DNA of 14,477 nucleotides from an uncultured Methanomassiliicoccales archaeon (GTDB lineage Archaea; Thermoplasmatota; Thermoplasmata; SG8-5): the NCBI GenBank assembly GCA_938004075.1, contig CALKWP010000146.1:1-14477 (forward strand), read 5' to 3'. Shown here piece after piece: positions 6,709 through 14,432 of this stretch (position 1 is the stretch's first letter; each line of letters begins with the position of its first letter). The translations under genes and the position numbers were made by a program. The notes under the pieces are model-generated. The model was not told the DNA's origin, ran no database searches, and was given only the letters and a program-made list of their open reading frames with translations.

Positions 6709-6783
6709 ATGCTTTCCTGCAAACATAATACATATGCGCGTGGAGTTTTGTTATTCGCGAATACACGGGGGAGTTCTCCATGA
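6709..6783 (+). CDS. Possible 24-codon ORF linking two genes
   Basis: ATG 6709 is preceded by AGGAGGT (6698-6704), an almost ideal Shine-Dalgarno, and opens 24 codons (MLSCKHNTYARGVLLFANTR then GSSP). The stop TGA overlaps the ATG of the gene at 6780 as ATGA, the classic layout for translational coupling. The Shine-Dalgarno is also the Arg-Arg-stop end of the previous gene, so it may be chance. No family is recognised. It could be a coupling leader rather than a functional peptide. Confidence 0.3.
   Translation: MLSCKHNTYARGVLLFANTRGSSP
6722..6774 (+). promoter_or_regulatory. Promoter-like region with palindrome TATTCGCGAATA
   Basis: A weak TATA-like ATAATACATAT lies at 6725-6735. The perfect 12-bp palindrome TATTCGCGAATA occupies 6752-6763, and GGGGGAG (6768-6774) is a strong ribosome binding site six bases before the ATG at 6780. 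The left ten bases of the palindrome also occur at 5228-5237. Confidence 0.45.
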
Positions 6784-7469
6784 GTTCGATATCCTCTTCC
6801 AAATCATGTCTGGTACTTACTTTCACCTTGATTTTTCTATTTTCAATTTTACTATCTGGCAACACCTTGGCACAGCAGGGTGGTATCGGTGTCGATAATG
6901 ACGGGCCGTCCTTCCTCGATATCTCCATAATCGAAACCGATGATTTCACATTTGTGAATGTTGAGGTGAGGGATCTGAACGGGTGGAACGACCTGTTTTC
7001 GATTAACGTGACCGTTCTGGATAACCAGGATAGGCCGATAAGCAGCGTCAGTTACATGCAGTACACCAGCCTCAGTTCAACATCGGTTGCCACGATATTG
7101 TGGAATCAAACTGCGGGCAACTATCTTGACAGGACCCAGTCCACCTGGACACCGATTCCTGTGGCTCCCTGGAACCCGGGCAATGCAATTGTCGAGATTG
7201 GCCTCAGGGCTTCATTCGCATTTCAGAAATTTTCTGGCCAGAGCATAAGAATTCTGGCGATGGACAGGGGGCAGCTCACCTGCGAGTACAACGGCCCGTT
7301 CTCGGCTGAATACACCCCCGCACCGGTTTTCGATAACGTGGCAATTCCAATTGGCTTGTCGTCAGTAATCGCGGGCGTGGCCGCGATATTCATGGTTTAC
7401 AGAAGGTTCAGCAACAACAAGCTTGCCAGGGCAGTGGAGGCCAGCCATTCGGCCCCTGGAGAGGAGTAG
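6780..7469 (+). CDS. Secreted membrane-anchored protein of unknown function
   Basis: A 229-residue protein, family not recognised. Residues 1-31 form a signal peptide (LVLTFTLIFLFSILLSG core, ending near TLAQ). The outside part (32 to about 185) contains beta-strand-like stretches such as FTFVNVEVRDLNGWNDLFSI, a pattern seen in surface proteins with an Ig-like fold, and N-glycosylation-type sites (NVT, NQT). A single transmembrane helix (about 188-207, IPIGLSSVIAGVAAIFMVY) ends in a short tail RRFSNNKLARAVE. The ATG at 6780 has GGGGGAG six bases upstream. The stop is nine bases from the start of the large AAA+ gene, so the two are almost certainly cotranscribed, and this protein may be a surface partner of that ATPase (inference). 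Confidence 0.82.
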   Translation: MSSISSSKSCLVLTFTLIFLFSILLSGNTLAQQGGIGVDNDGPSFLDISIIETDDFTFVNVEVRDLNGWNDLFSINVTVLDNQDRPISSVSYMQYTSLSSTSVATILWNQTAGNYLDRTQSTWTPIPVAPWNPGNAIVEIGLRASFAFQKFSGQSIRILAMDRGQLTCEYNGPFSAEYTPAPVFDNVAIPIGLSSVIAGVAAIFMVYRRFSNNKLARAVEASHSAPGEE

Positions 7470-7478
7470 AGGTAGAAG

Positions 7479-10400
7479 ATGGACAGGCAATGTGAGATTT
7501 GCCAGAGCGTCACGGTCGATGACGAGCAGACTGTATGTTCGGTCTGTGGAGCGGAGCTCCGGCCTGTTGATTCATCAGTTGTGGAAAAACCTGATGAAAG
7601 CATGGAACCGCTCGAATTGGGGGAGCTCGATGAAGGCACTCAAGAACCAATCGAAAGCTCTGCACAGGAAGAACCTGACGAGGATTGGGACACTGGCGCA
7701 GTGGGAGGCAGCGCCGGCGTTGACATTGAAGTCGAGGAGCAACCAGATCCATCGGAGCGGCCCGCAGAGGCCGAACGAGAAGTGCCCACAATCGGGGAGA
7801 ATGAGTTCCTCTGCCCCGGATGCAAGGCGCCGGTATCTGTCGGTTCCTCTGAATGCGGCAATTGTGGGGCGGAAACCGGGTTCCTGGTGCCATGCGACGT
7901 ATGCGGCATGGGCATCGACAAGCTTGCTGACATCTGCCCGCATTGCTACACCGACCTGAACATGCACCGGGAGAAGATGGAAAAATCTCAGGAGGAGGAA
8001 TCCCCGGAGCCTGCCCAGGAAGCTGAGAATGCTGTTGAACCCCTCGCCGAGCCAGATGTGAAATCTGCAGAGCTTGGCCAGAATGGAAAATTATCCGAAA
8101 AAGAGAAGAAGTCCATGCTCAAGAAACTTCTCAAGGAGCAGAAGGACCTTGAGAAGCGCCTGAAGAAAGGCGATATCACTGAAGAGGAATTCGCCAAGCG
8201 TCTTGATGAGATACGCATGGGCAATGGCTTCGGCCCCATCGGCGGCTATGTCCTTGAGGAGGCTGAGGCCAAGAATGTCGAGGAGGCCGAGTTGGGCCAG
8301 AACGGAAAATTATCCGAGAAGGAAAAGAAGCTCATGCTCAAGAAACTTAACAAGGAGCAGAGAGAGCTGGAGCGCCAGCTGAAGAAAGGCGAAATCACCG
8401 AGGAGGAATTCGCCAAGCGCCTTGACAAGATTCGCATGGGCAATGGCTTCGGCCCCATCGGCGGCTATGTCCTTGAGGAGGCGGAGGACAGGGAGGAGAA
8501 ACGGCAGGAGAGAGAGGCCAAGAAAGAACTGATACGCGAGGAGTTGGCCAAGGAGCGGAGGTCTGGCGTTTTCAATTATTACACCCTGAGCTTGGTAACG
8601 CTGTTCTTCTTCGTTTTCCTTGCGATATTCGTTCTCATGGAATTCATTTTTGCCATCGGTAATTTCACAACCCAGGCAGATGTTCCAAATGCTATCTATT
8701 TCAACTTCTCTCCGACTTTGGACGAGATAACAAGCATCCCTGTTCTGCTTTTTGGCGTAATACTGACCATGTCTGACTTGATACTCCATCTATGGGATAG
8801 AAAATTCAATCTGTGGCTATCCATTCTGCCAACCAGCATAATGATTATTTCACTAGGATGGGATGCGGCTCACTGGAGCATCTTCGTTCCGGTGGACCTC
8901 ATGCTTACCATCGCGCTTCTGATAATGCTCATTTTCATGCTCATCCTGGACGCCCTCTGCATTATGTGGTATCCAGTGGTTCTGGAGAACCAGAAGAGGG
9001 ACGAGCTTGAGGTTTACCTTGAGAAGGAGCAGGAGAAGCTGGAGATACAGCAGAACCTTGAGGACGAGTACCAGAAGATGATTGAAGAGGAAGAGGAAAA
9101 GCTCCGGATGAAAGACGATGAGATTGATGATATCAAGACAAAGCTGGAGAGCCTCAACGAGCAGATTCAGCAGGAAGAGGAGAAGCTGCGCCTCAAGGAA
9201 GAGGAGATATCATCCATAAAATCGGAATTGGACTTCAAGACCCAGCAGATGATGGAGGAGGAGGAGAAACTCCGCATGAAGGAGGATGAGATGGAGAGCC
9301 TCATCCAGACCGAGCTGGAGAAGCGGGCCGAGGACATGATGGTCGAGGAGGAGGAGAAGCTCCGCATGAAAGAGGAGGAGCTCATCAAGTCCAGGAACGA
9401 ACTTGACATTCAGAAGAACCTGTTCGATGAGACCAGGGAAAGGCTCCGCATGAAGGAGCAGGAGATGATGTCCCTCAAGACCGAATTGGAGAATCAGATG
9501 AGGCAGAGGTTCGAGGAGGAAGACCGCCTCAGATTAAAAGAGGCCGCTGCCAAGATGCTGGACCGCGGCAAGCAGAAGCGCGTTCTGTTCCCGTTCTCCG
9601 CAATGGTCGGCCAGGAGAAGATGAAGCGGGCCCTCACCCTCAATGCGATTTACCCTGAAGTGGGTGGCGTACTCATCCGCGGCCAGAAGGGGACGGGGAA
9701 ATCCGTCACTGTCAGAGGGCTTGCGGAAATCCTGCCAGATATCGAAGTCACTGGCTGCAAATTCAACTGCGATCCCAAGGAGCCCGATAAATTCTGCTCC
9801 GAATGCAAGGCCAGAAATGAAGTAGGAAAGCTGGAGACGTACAAGCGCCCGGTTCAGGTGGTGGACTTGCCGCTTAACATCACAGAGGACAGGCTGGTCG
9901 GCAGCATTGACATCGAGCGCATACTCGCCGCCGGCGAGAAATCCTTCGAGCCAGGAATCCTTGCGGAAGCGCACCGCGGTATCCTCTACGTGGATGAGAT
10001 AAACCTGCTGGACGATTACATTGTAGACATATTGCTGGATGCCGCATCATCCGGCGTGGTCACCATAGAACGCGAGGGCATGAGCATAAGCCATCCGTCA
10101 AGATTCATCATCGTAGGAAGCATGAACCCCGAGGAAGGCGAGCTGCGCCCGCAGATACTGGACAGGCTGGCGCTCCAGTGCGATGTCGTCGGAATAAAGG
10201 ATGTCGACCAGAGAATACAGATAGTCAAGAGGCGAGAGGCGTTCTCCATCAACCCAGTTGCCTTCAGGGAGAAGTACGAAGGCCTGATGGTCGAGCTGAG
10301 AGCAAAGATCGACAAGGCACAGGCCCTCATCCCCAATGTCACAACGCCTCCGAGGATTTACAAGCTCATAGCCCAGATTTGCCTTGATTTCGATGTTGAC

Positions 10401-10610
10401 GGCCACAGAGCAGATATCATAATCGAAAGAGCTGCCAGGGCCAACGCTGCCTTCGAGGGCAGGCTGGAAACCACAGCCGAGGATGTCGCTTCCGCCGCAG
10501 CCATGGCATTGCCCCACAGGATGAGGCGCCGCCCATCCGAGGACGAGGAGTTCAGCGAGGAGAGCATACTTAAGCTTGTGAAATCCAGAGAGGCCGAACT
10601 GGAGGGCTGA
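7479..10610 (+). CDS. Membrane-anchored zinc-ribbon/coiled-coil protein with Mg-chelatase-type AAA+ ATPase domain
   Basis: A 1043-residue multidomain protein; GAGGT precedes the ATG by five bases. In order: zinc ribbon C5/C8/C20/C23; acidic linker; two further CxxC pairs-of-pairs, C112/C115/C126/C129 and C139/C142/C153/C156; two near-identical 73-residue repeats (197-269, 270-342) whose LKKGDITEEEFAKRLDEI part resembles SHOCT-like motifs; four predicted transmembrane helices (about 365-393, 417-438, 443-466, 468-501); a charged coiled coil (about 502-697); and a ChlI/BchI-type AAA+ domain. In the last: Walker A GQKGTGKS (735-742), four cysteines C760/C764/C773/C776, Walker B LYVDE (836-840), sensor-1 N883, arginine finger R895 in LDR. 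Both ends face the cytoplasm by topology. No chelatase partner subunits are nearby, so it probably remodels another target. Its role is unknown. Confidence 0.9.
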   Translation: MDRQCEICQSVTVDDEQTVCSVCGAELRPVDSSVVEKPDESMEPLELGELDEGTQEPIESSAQEEPDEDWDTGAVGGSAGVDIEVEEQPDPSERPAEAEREVPTIGENEFLCPGCKAPVSVGSSECGNCGAETGFLVPCDVCGMGIDKLADICPHCYTDLNMHREKMEKSQEEESPEPAQEAENAVEPLAEPDVKSAELGQNGKLSEKEKKSMLKKLLKEQKDLEKRLKKGDITEEEFAKRLDEIRMGNGFGPIGGYVLEEAEAKNVEEAELGQNGKLSEKEKKLMLKKLNKEQRELERQLKKGEITEEEFAKRLDKIRMGNGFGPIGGYVLEEAEDREEKRQEREAKKELIREELAKERRSGVFNYYTLSLVTLFFFVFLAIFVLMEFIFAIGNFTTQADVPNAIYFNFSPTLDEITSIPVLLFGVILTMSDLILHLWDRKFNLWLSILPTSIMIISLGWDAAHWSIFVPVDLMLTIALLIMLIFMLILDALCIMWYPVVLENQKRDELEVYLEKEQEKLEIQQNLEDEYQKMIEEEEEKLRMKDDEIDDIKTKLESLNEQIQQEEEKLRLKEEEISSIKSELDFKTQQMMEEEEKLRMKEDEMESLIQTELEKRAEDMMVEEEEKLRMKEEELIKSRNELDIQKNLFDETRERLRMKEQEMMSLKTELENQMRQRFEEEDRLRLKEAAAKMLDRGKQKRVLFPFSAMVGQEKMKRALTLNAIYPEVGGVLIRGQKGTGKSVTVRGLAEILPDIEVTGCKFNCDPKEPDKFCSECKARNEVGKLETYKRPVQVVDLPLNITEDRLVGSIDIERILAAGEKSFEPGILAEAHRGILYVDEINLLDDYIVDILLDAASSGVVTIEREGMSISHPSRFIIVGSMNPEEGELRPQILDRLALQCDVVGIKDVDQRIQIVKRREAFSINPVAFREKYEGLMVELRAKIDKAQALIPNVTTPPRIYKLIAQICLDFDVDGHRADIIIERAARANAAFEGRLETTAEDVASAAAMALPHRMRRRPSEDEEFSEESILKLVKSREAELEG
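8067..8504 (+). repeat. Tandem 219-bp in-gene duplication (two 73-codon units)
   Basis: Two copies, starting at 8067 and 8286, encode AELGQNGKLSEKEKK... to GYVLEEAE. Protein identity is roughly 85% by eye over the first 67 residues, and stretches of more than 40 bases are identical (for example 8217-8262 against 8436-8481). This points to recent duplication or ongoing gene conversion. Confidence 0.9.
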
Positions 10611-10629
10611 GGAGGTATTACCATTCCCG

Positions 10630-10659
10630 ATGCCAAGCAACCCGAAGTTCCCAGGATGA
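10630..10659 (+). CDS. Possible 9-codon leader ORF before the second AAA+ gene
   Basis: GGAGGT (10611-10616), directly after the stop of the large gene, is 39 bases from the ATG at 10656, too far to serve it. It lies 13 bases before ATG 10630, which opens MPSNPKFPG and ends in a TGA overlapping the 10656 start as ATGA. It could couple translation of the AAA+ gene. Alternatively the ribosome binding site serves an ATT at 10623, six bases away and in frame with the AAA+ gene. Confidence 0.25.
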   Translation: MPSNPKFPG

Positions 10660-11702
10660 AGACCAAGAAAGTTGATTTTCCCTTCACCGCTATTGTGGGC
10701 CAGGAGGTTCTCAAGCGCGCGCTGATTCTCAATGTTGTCAACCCCAAGGTCGGCGGGGTTCTGATAAGGGGCGAGAAGGGGACCGGCAAGTCCATCGCGG
10801 TAAGGGCCATGGCCGATATTCTCCCGCCCATAGAAATCGTTGAGGGCTGCAAGTTCAACTGTGACCCCAAGAAACCGGACAAGTTCTGCAATGACTGCAA
10901 GGCGCTTCTGGAGAAGAACGAAATTAAGGTTGTCAAAGCCCCGACAAAGATCGTCAACCTCCCCCTGAACATCACCGAGGACCGCCTCGTCGGCAGCATA
11001 GACATCGAGAGGATACTGAACGAAGGCGTGCGGTCCTTCGAGCCCGGACTTCTGGCGGAAGCTCATCGCGGCATTCTCTATGTGGATGAGATAAACCTGC
11101 TGGAGGATAACGTTGTCGACGTACTTCTGGACGCGGCCGCAATGGGCATGGTCACCATAGAAAGGGAAGGAATCAGTCTTAATTATCCATCCGAGTTTAT
11201 AATAATCGGAAGCATGAATCCGGAGGAAGGCGAGCTTCGCCCCCAGCTTCTGGACCGGTTGGCTCTTCAGGCAGAAGTAACCGGAATCGATAATGTCGAC
11301 CAGCGCGTGGAAATCATGATGGCCACAAGGGAGTTCTCCCTCGACCCGATAGTTTTCAGGGACCAGCACAGGGAGAAATTGAAAACCCTGAGGGACGATA
11401 TAATACATGCCCGGGAACTGATGAACCAGGTCAAGACACCGGATTCGGTGCTTGGCATAATCACGAAGATCGGGATTGATTTCAACATAGACGGCCACCG
11501 CGGCGACATCATCATTGAGAGGACGGCCAGGACCAATGCGGCATTCGAGGGCCGTACCGAATCAACCCCGGACGATGTTATTCTTGCGGCAGAAATGGCA
11601 CTGCCACACAGGATGAGAAAGCAGCCCTTTGAAGAAGAGTCGTTCTCAGCGGAGATGCTGAGACGTCTCGTCCGCAAGTACGAGACGGACGGAATCCGTT
11701 AA
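10656..11702 (+). CDS. Mg-chelatase ChlI/BchI-like AAA+ ATPase (soluble paralogue)
   Basis: A 348-residue AAA+ protein, the usual length for ChlI/BchI. Motifs: Walker A GEKGTGKS (39-46), cysteine cluster C65/C69/C78/C81 in the insertion after it, Walker B LYVDE (141-145), sensor-1 N188 in GSMNPEEG, arginine finger R200 in LLDR, and the C-terminal HRGDIIIERTARTNA sensor-2 region (281-295). It is strongly similar to the C-terminal domain of the preceding protein, including cysteine spacing, so the two arose by duplication and may form mixed hexamers. It is in the same reading frame as the preceding gene, separated by one TGA and 45 bases. The start is uncertain: ATG 10656, or a non-standard ATT at 10623 that fits the ribosome binding site and would add 11 residues. 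Family ATPases drive metal insertion, but no ChlD or ChlH is present. Confidence 0.92.
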   Translation: MKTKKVDFPFTAIVGQEVLKRALILNVVNPKVGGVLIRGEKGTGKSIAVRAMADILPPIEIVEGCKFNCDPKKPDKFCNDCKALLEKNEIKVVKAPTKIVNLPLNITEDRLVGSIDIERILNEGVRSFEPGLLAEAHRGILYVDEINLLEDNVVDVLLDAAAMGMVTIEREGISLNYPSEFIIIGSMNPEEGELRPQLLDRLALQAEVTGIDNVDQRVEIMMATREFSLDPIVFRDQHREKLKTLRDDIIHARELMNQVKTPDSVLGIITKIGIDFNIDGHRGDIIIERTARTNAAFEGRTESTPDDVILAAEMALPHRMRKQPFEEESFSAEMLRRLVRKYETDGIR

Positions 11703-11872
11703 TCATTTTCGAGCAGGCTCACCGGAGTTTTTCTCTTTCCAAATTTTTCTTTTTGCGCAGGTGAGCCAGCGGAGAAAATGATATCAAAAAGAAAAACTTG
11801 CGGAGATGCTGAGACGTCTCGTCCGCAAGTACGAGACGGACGGAATCCGTTAATCATTTTCGAGCAGGCTCA
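11649..11872 (+). repeat. 73-bp direct repeat (11649-11721, 11800-11872) containing the end of the AAA+ gene
   Basis: The last 18 codons of the AAA+ gene, its stop and 19 further bases recur exactly 151 bp downstream. The second copy has no start or upstream domain and is a gene fragment. Either a real partial duplication or an assembly error: the offset equals that of the repeat at the left end. Confidence 0.9.
11702..11782 (+). terminator. Terminator region of the AAA+ operon
   Basis: T-rich runs (11726-11736, 11744-11755) follow the stop codon, as in archaeal termination. They lie in the loop of a long imperfect hairpin: 11702-11710 with 11774-11782 (9 bp) and 11716-11723 with 11760-11767 (8 bp). 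The rest of 11703-11890 holds the second repeat copy and no gene. Confidence 0.55.
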
Positions 11873-11890
11873 GGCGGACATCATTTTTCA

Positions 11891-12379
11891 TCAAGGCCAA
11901 TATACGAGCGTCATGTACCGGGCCTCCCCGCTCACGTCCAGCATCGCTCTTTCAACAATGAAATGTCCTGAAGATGCCTGTTCCCCCGTGCATCTCTGAT
12001 ATTCCAGTGCCTCGAATTCTGTAAGGTTATAATTCCTGCCTGTCAGGTTCCCCGGAATTGCTGGGATCGTGGGCCTGGATATCCATGAGCCTCTTTCCGA
12101 TGTTATTATCACGCTGTCCCCGGTAATGTTGATACTGTAGGGTCTGCCGCCGATGCTCTCCGGCAGCTGGCCCGGCAACCTGCCGAAACTGATATTCACT
12201 CGGATTGTGGCTTCCAGGGTTCCCACGCTGTCAAGGATTGCGGATATGCTGTCGGCCACACCCTGGCCTTCGCTGTCAACGGCCATGGAATGCTGCCAGG
12301 AGAATACCCCAAGGACGAATGTCGTTACCACTCCGATAACGATAAGAACGCCAATCTTTGAACTTAACCATTCTATCAA
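11891..12379 (-). CDS. Small membrane-anchored protein, possibly pilin-like
   Basis: A 162-residue protein with a TTG start. A short N-terminus (MIEWLSSKIG) precedes one hydrophobic helix (about 9-27, GVLIVIGVVTTFVLGVF), then an outside domain with N-x-S/T sites (NIS, NIT, NLT twice) and a single cysteine. The layout, helix at the very N-terminus and beta-rich remainder, resembles archaeal pilin- or FlaG-like proteins, but no clear class III signal-peptidase site is seen, so this is tentative. The start is uncertain: the frame stays open upstream through a basic stretch (YRSRGKIL) with no ATG. It is divergent from the DUF2085 gene and shares its promoter region. Confidence 0.65.
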   Translation of the reverse strand: MIEWLSSKIGVLIVIGVVTTFVLGVFSWQHSMAVDSEGQGVADSISAILDSVGTLEATIRVNISFGRLPGQLPESIGGRPYSINITGDSVIITSERGSWISRPTIPAIPGNLTGRNYNLTEFEALEYQRCTGEQASSGHFIVERAMLDVSGEARYMTLVYWP

Positions 12380-12433
12380 TATTTTTCCCCGGCTTCTGTA
12401 TCCCTCGCTTGGTTTAATGGTTTGTGCGGGATT

Positions 12434-12450
12434 GGCTTTTAATATTCGGG
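12434..12450. promoter_or_regulatory. Shared TATA region between two divergent genes
   Basis: CTTTTAATATTC (12436-12447) contains the symmetric AATATT and can act as a TATA box in both directions. On the plus strand its centre is about 25 bp before ATG 12466, predicting a leaderless message. On the minus strand it would give a leader of about 35 nt before TTG 12379. Confidence 0.5.
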
Positions 12451-12465
12451 AAAGGATACCGTTTC

Positions 12466-13044
12466 ATGGACATTTCTGTTGAGGGAGTTCGAGCCTGGCT
12501 CAAAGCGAATCGCAGAGCCAGCCTGGACAAGCCATCGATGGTGGCGTTCTGCATAACAATGTTCTGGTTTGCGGGAAACATCATCAGCCCTTTCCTTGCG
12601 CCTGCCGGGACAATCGATTTCGGGGACCAGGGCATCGTAGGCTCGGGGGATATGGCGACAGAAATATCCGAGATTGATAATGGATTTGCTCGTTTCTTCT
12701 ACAATGCCGGGGATGCCAATTGCCATCAGAGAGCGTCCCGCTCATTCTTCCTAAATGACAATCAGATGCCGTTCTGCTCCCGATGCACTGCAATATTTCT
12801 TGGTCTCGCAGTTGGCGTCGCGATACTGATATTCCTGAATCTGGAACTGAACATTATATGGATAATACTCGGCCTGGTTCCCATGGCGATTGATGGCGGC
12901 ATTCAGCTTCTTGACATAGGTTACGAGAGCACGAACCCGGTGAGGTTCATCACCGGTCTCCTCGCAGGGATTGTAACTGGCTTAGCCCTGGGTTACATTG
13001 TTTCAGAAATGAGCAGGATGGCCGTTCAGAGAAGCAAAAGATAA
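12466..13044 (+). CDS. DUF2085 family membrane protein
   Basis: A 192-residue protein from ATG 12466; a longer form from GTG 12424 is possible, but that start lies upstream of the TATA box and is rejected. It shows the DUF2085 pattern: CHQRASRSFF (C86, H87), then FCSRCTAIFLGLAVG (C104, C107), then MAIDGGIQLLD and RFITGLLAG. The Cys-His and Cys-x2-Cys set near the membrane surface could bind a metal or haem, which is not proven for the family. Four predicted membrane helices: about 24-46 (one N-terminal) and three between about 108 and 182. Function unknown; stands alone. Confidence 0.85.
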   Translation: MDISVEGVRAWLKANRRASLDKPSMVAFCITMFWFAGNIISPFLAPAGTIDFGDQGIVGSGDMATEISEIDNGFARFFYNAGDANCHQRASRSFFLNDNQMPFCSRCTAIFLGLAVGVAILIFLNLELNIIWIILGLVPMAIDGGIQLLDIGYESTNPVRFITGLLAGIVTGLALGYIVSEMSRMAVQRSKR

Positions 13045-13173
13045 GCTGCCTTACATAGTATATATTGCATCATAATTAATCAAAGCGTACTGGATTTGAT
13101 GTTCAGATGTAAGGCTACCTGGGTTAACTTCCAACCCTGACATTTAACGTCAGTTCCTTTAGGGGTTGGTAGT
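13045..13173. terminator. Intergenic hairpins between convergent genes
   Basis: Inverted repeats fill this gap: 13048-13056 with 13107-13115 (9 bp perfect), and 13126-13137 with 13163-13174 (12 bp, one mismatch), which encloses 13137-13141 with 13149-13153. The last touches the mutase stop codon. Position between converging genes suggests a termination or mRNA-end role. No long T-run is present. Confidence 0.45.
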
Positions 13174-14432
13174 TTACGAAAGGTCCTTGATTATTTCCTT
13201 CAGACGCTCGACCTTTTCCCTCAGTATCCTGTCTGTGAGTTCCTCCGACCCGGTTTCCGCGGTGACCCTGATTATTGGCTCGGTTCCGGAAGCTCTGACC
13301 AGGGTCCATCCCCCATCGAAATCTGTCTTGATGCCGTCTATATCATTGAACCTGTCACCAGCATCCTCTCTGACCTGCTCCAGAATCCTTCCTTTGAGCT
13401 CTGGTTGAATCTTCAATTTGCTGCTCTTCGTGCTGTATCTCGGGAGCTGATCCACAAGCCCCGATAACGGCTCTTTCCGGGAGATGATATCCAGCATCCT
13501 CGCTGCCGCCATGATGCCATCCCTGCAGTATAGATGCTCAGGGAATATCGCGCCGCCGTTTCCCTCGCCCCCAAATATGGCTCCGTTCTCCATCATGCGC
13601 CTTGCTATGAGCGGCGAGCCCACAGAGGTGTAAACAATCTCGCCACCATTGGCTGCAACAATGTCCTCCACCATTTTGGACGTGTTTATCGGCACCACGA
13701 CCTTTCCGGAGCCTCGCCGTTCCAGCGCATCCCATGCAAAGATAGCAAGGCTCTGATCCCCGGTGACATAATTTCCCTTCTCATCCACAAATGTGGCCCT
13801 ATCTGCGTCCCCGTCATGAGCGACACCCATGTCCGCGCCATGCGAGCATACCGCATGCATCAAGCCACTGACATTTTCCTTCACTGGCTCAGGCATCCGA
13901 CCCGGAAACCTTCCGTCGGGATGGCCGTTGAGTGTGATCACTTTGCACCCTGACCTTGTGATTATGTCTGGCGAATATCCGATTGCTGCCCCGTTGGCGC
14001 AATCTATCACAACTGTTCTGTTTTTATCAGCTTTTGTTAAAATCGCTCCGATAGCCTTCCTGTAATCTGACTGGATGTGTGATTCTGAACTGCTCTTGCC
14101 AACCGTATTCCAGGTCGAGGATGGCATTTCCCCGGAATCATGGATCTTCTCGATGCGTTCTTCATCCGGTCTTGAAATTTCGGTCCCGTCGGCTGCGAAG
14201 AACTTTAAGCCGTTGAACTCGGGCGGGTTGTGCGATGCAGTGACCATCAGCCCTCCTGCATATCCCTTGTGTTTCACAGCATATTGGATTAGCGGAGTGG
14301 GGACAATACCCAAATTCATGGCATGGCACCCGGATGACAGAAGCCCGGAAACGACCGCATTTAGTATCATGGGGCTTGATGTTCTTGTATCGTATCCAAT
14401 AGCAATTGTGTTGTTTGCCCCGAAAAATATTC
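13174..14432 (-). CDS. glmM: Phosphoglucosamine/phosphomannose mutase, 5' end missing
   Basis: An alpha-D-phosphohexomutase, probably making glucosamine-1-phosphate for surface sugars. The frame is open beyond the ATG at 14370: IAIGYDTRTSSPMIL, the usual N-terminal family motif, shows that this is not the true start; the real reading frame runs to 14432, where adapter sequence begins, leaving roughly 20 residues missing. Numbered from the internal Met, the phosphoserine loop is TASHNP (44-49, S46), the metal loop DGDADR (186-191), the sugar loop GGEGNGG (267-273) and the phosphate loop RASGTEPIIR (359-368). All four are intact. The sugar loop form is typical of archaeal GlmM/ManB enzymes; which hexose phosphate is used cannot be decided here. 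It converges on the DUF2085 gene. Confidence 0.92.

Noticed and set aside
10608..10610. TGA between the two AAA+ genes as a recoded codon
   Set aside because: No structure or context for recoding is seen, and a ribosome binding site follows directly; kept only as a possibility in the findings.
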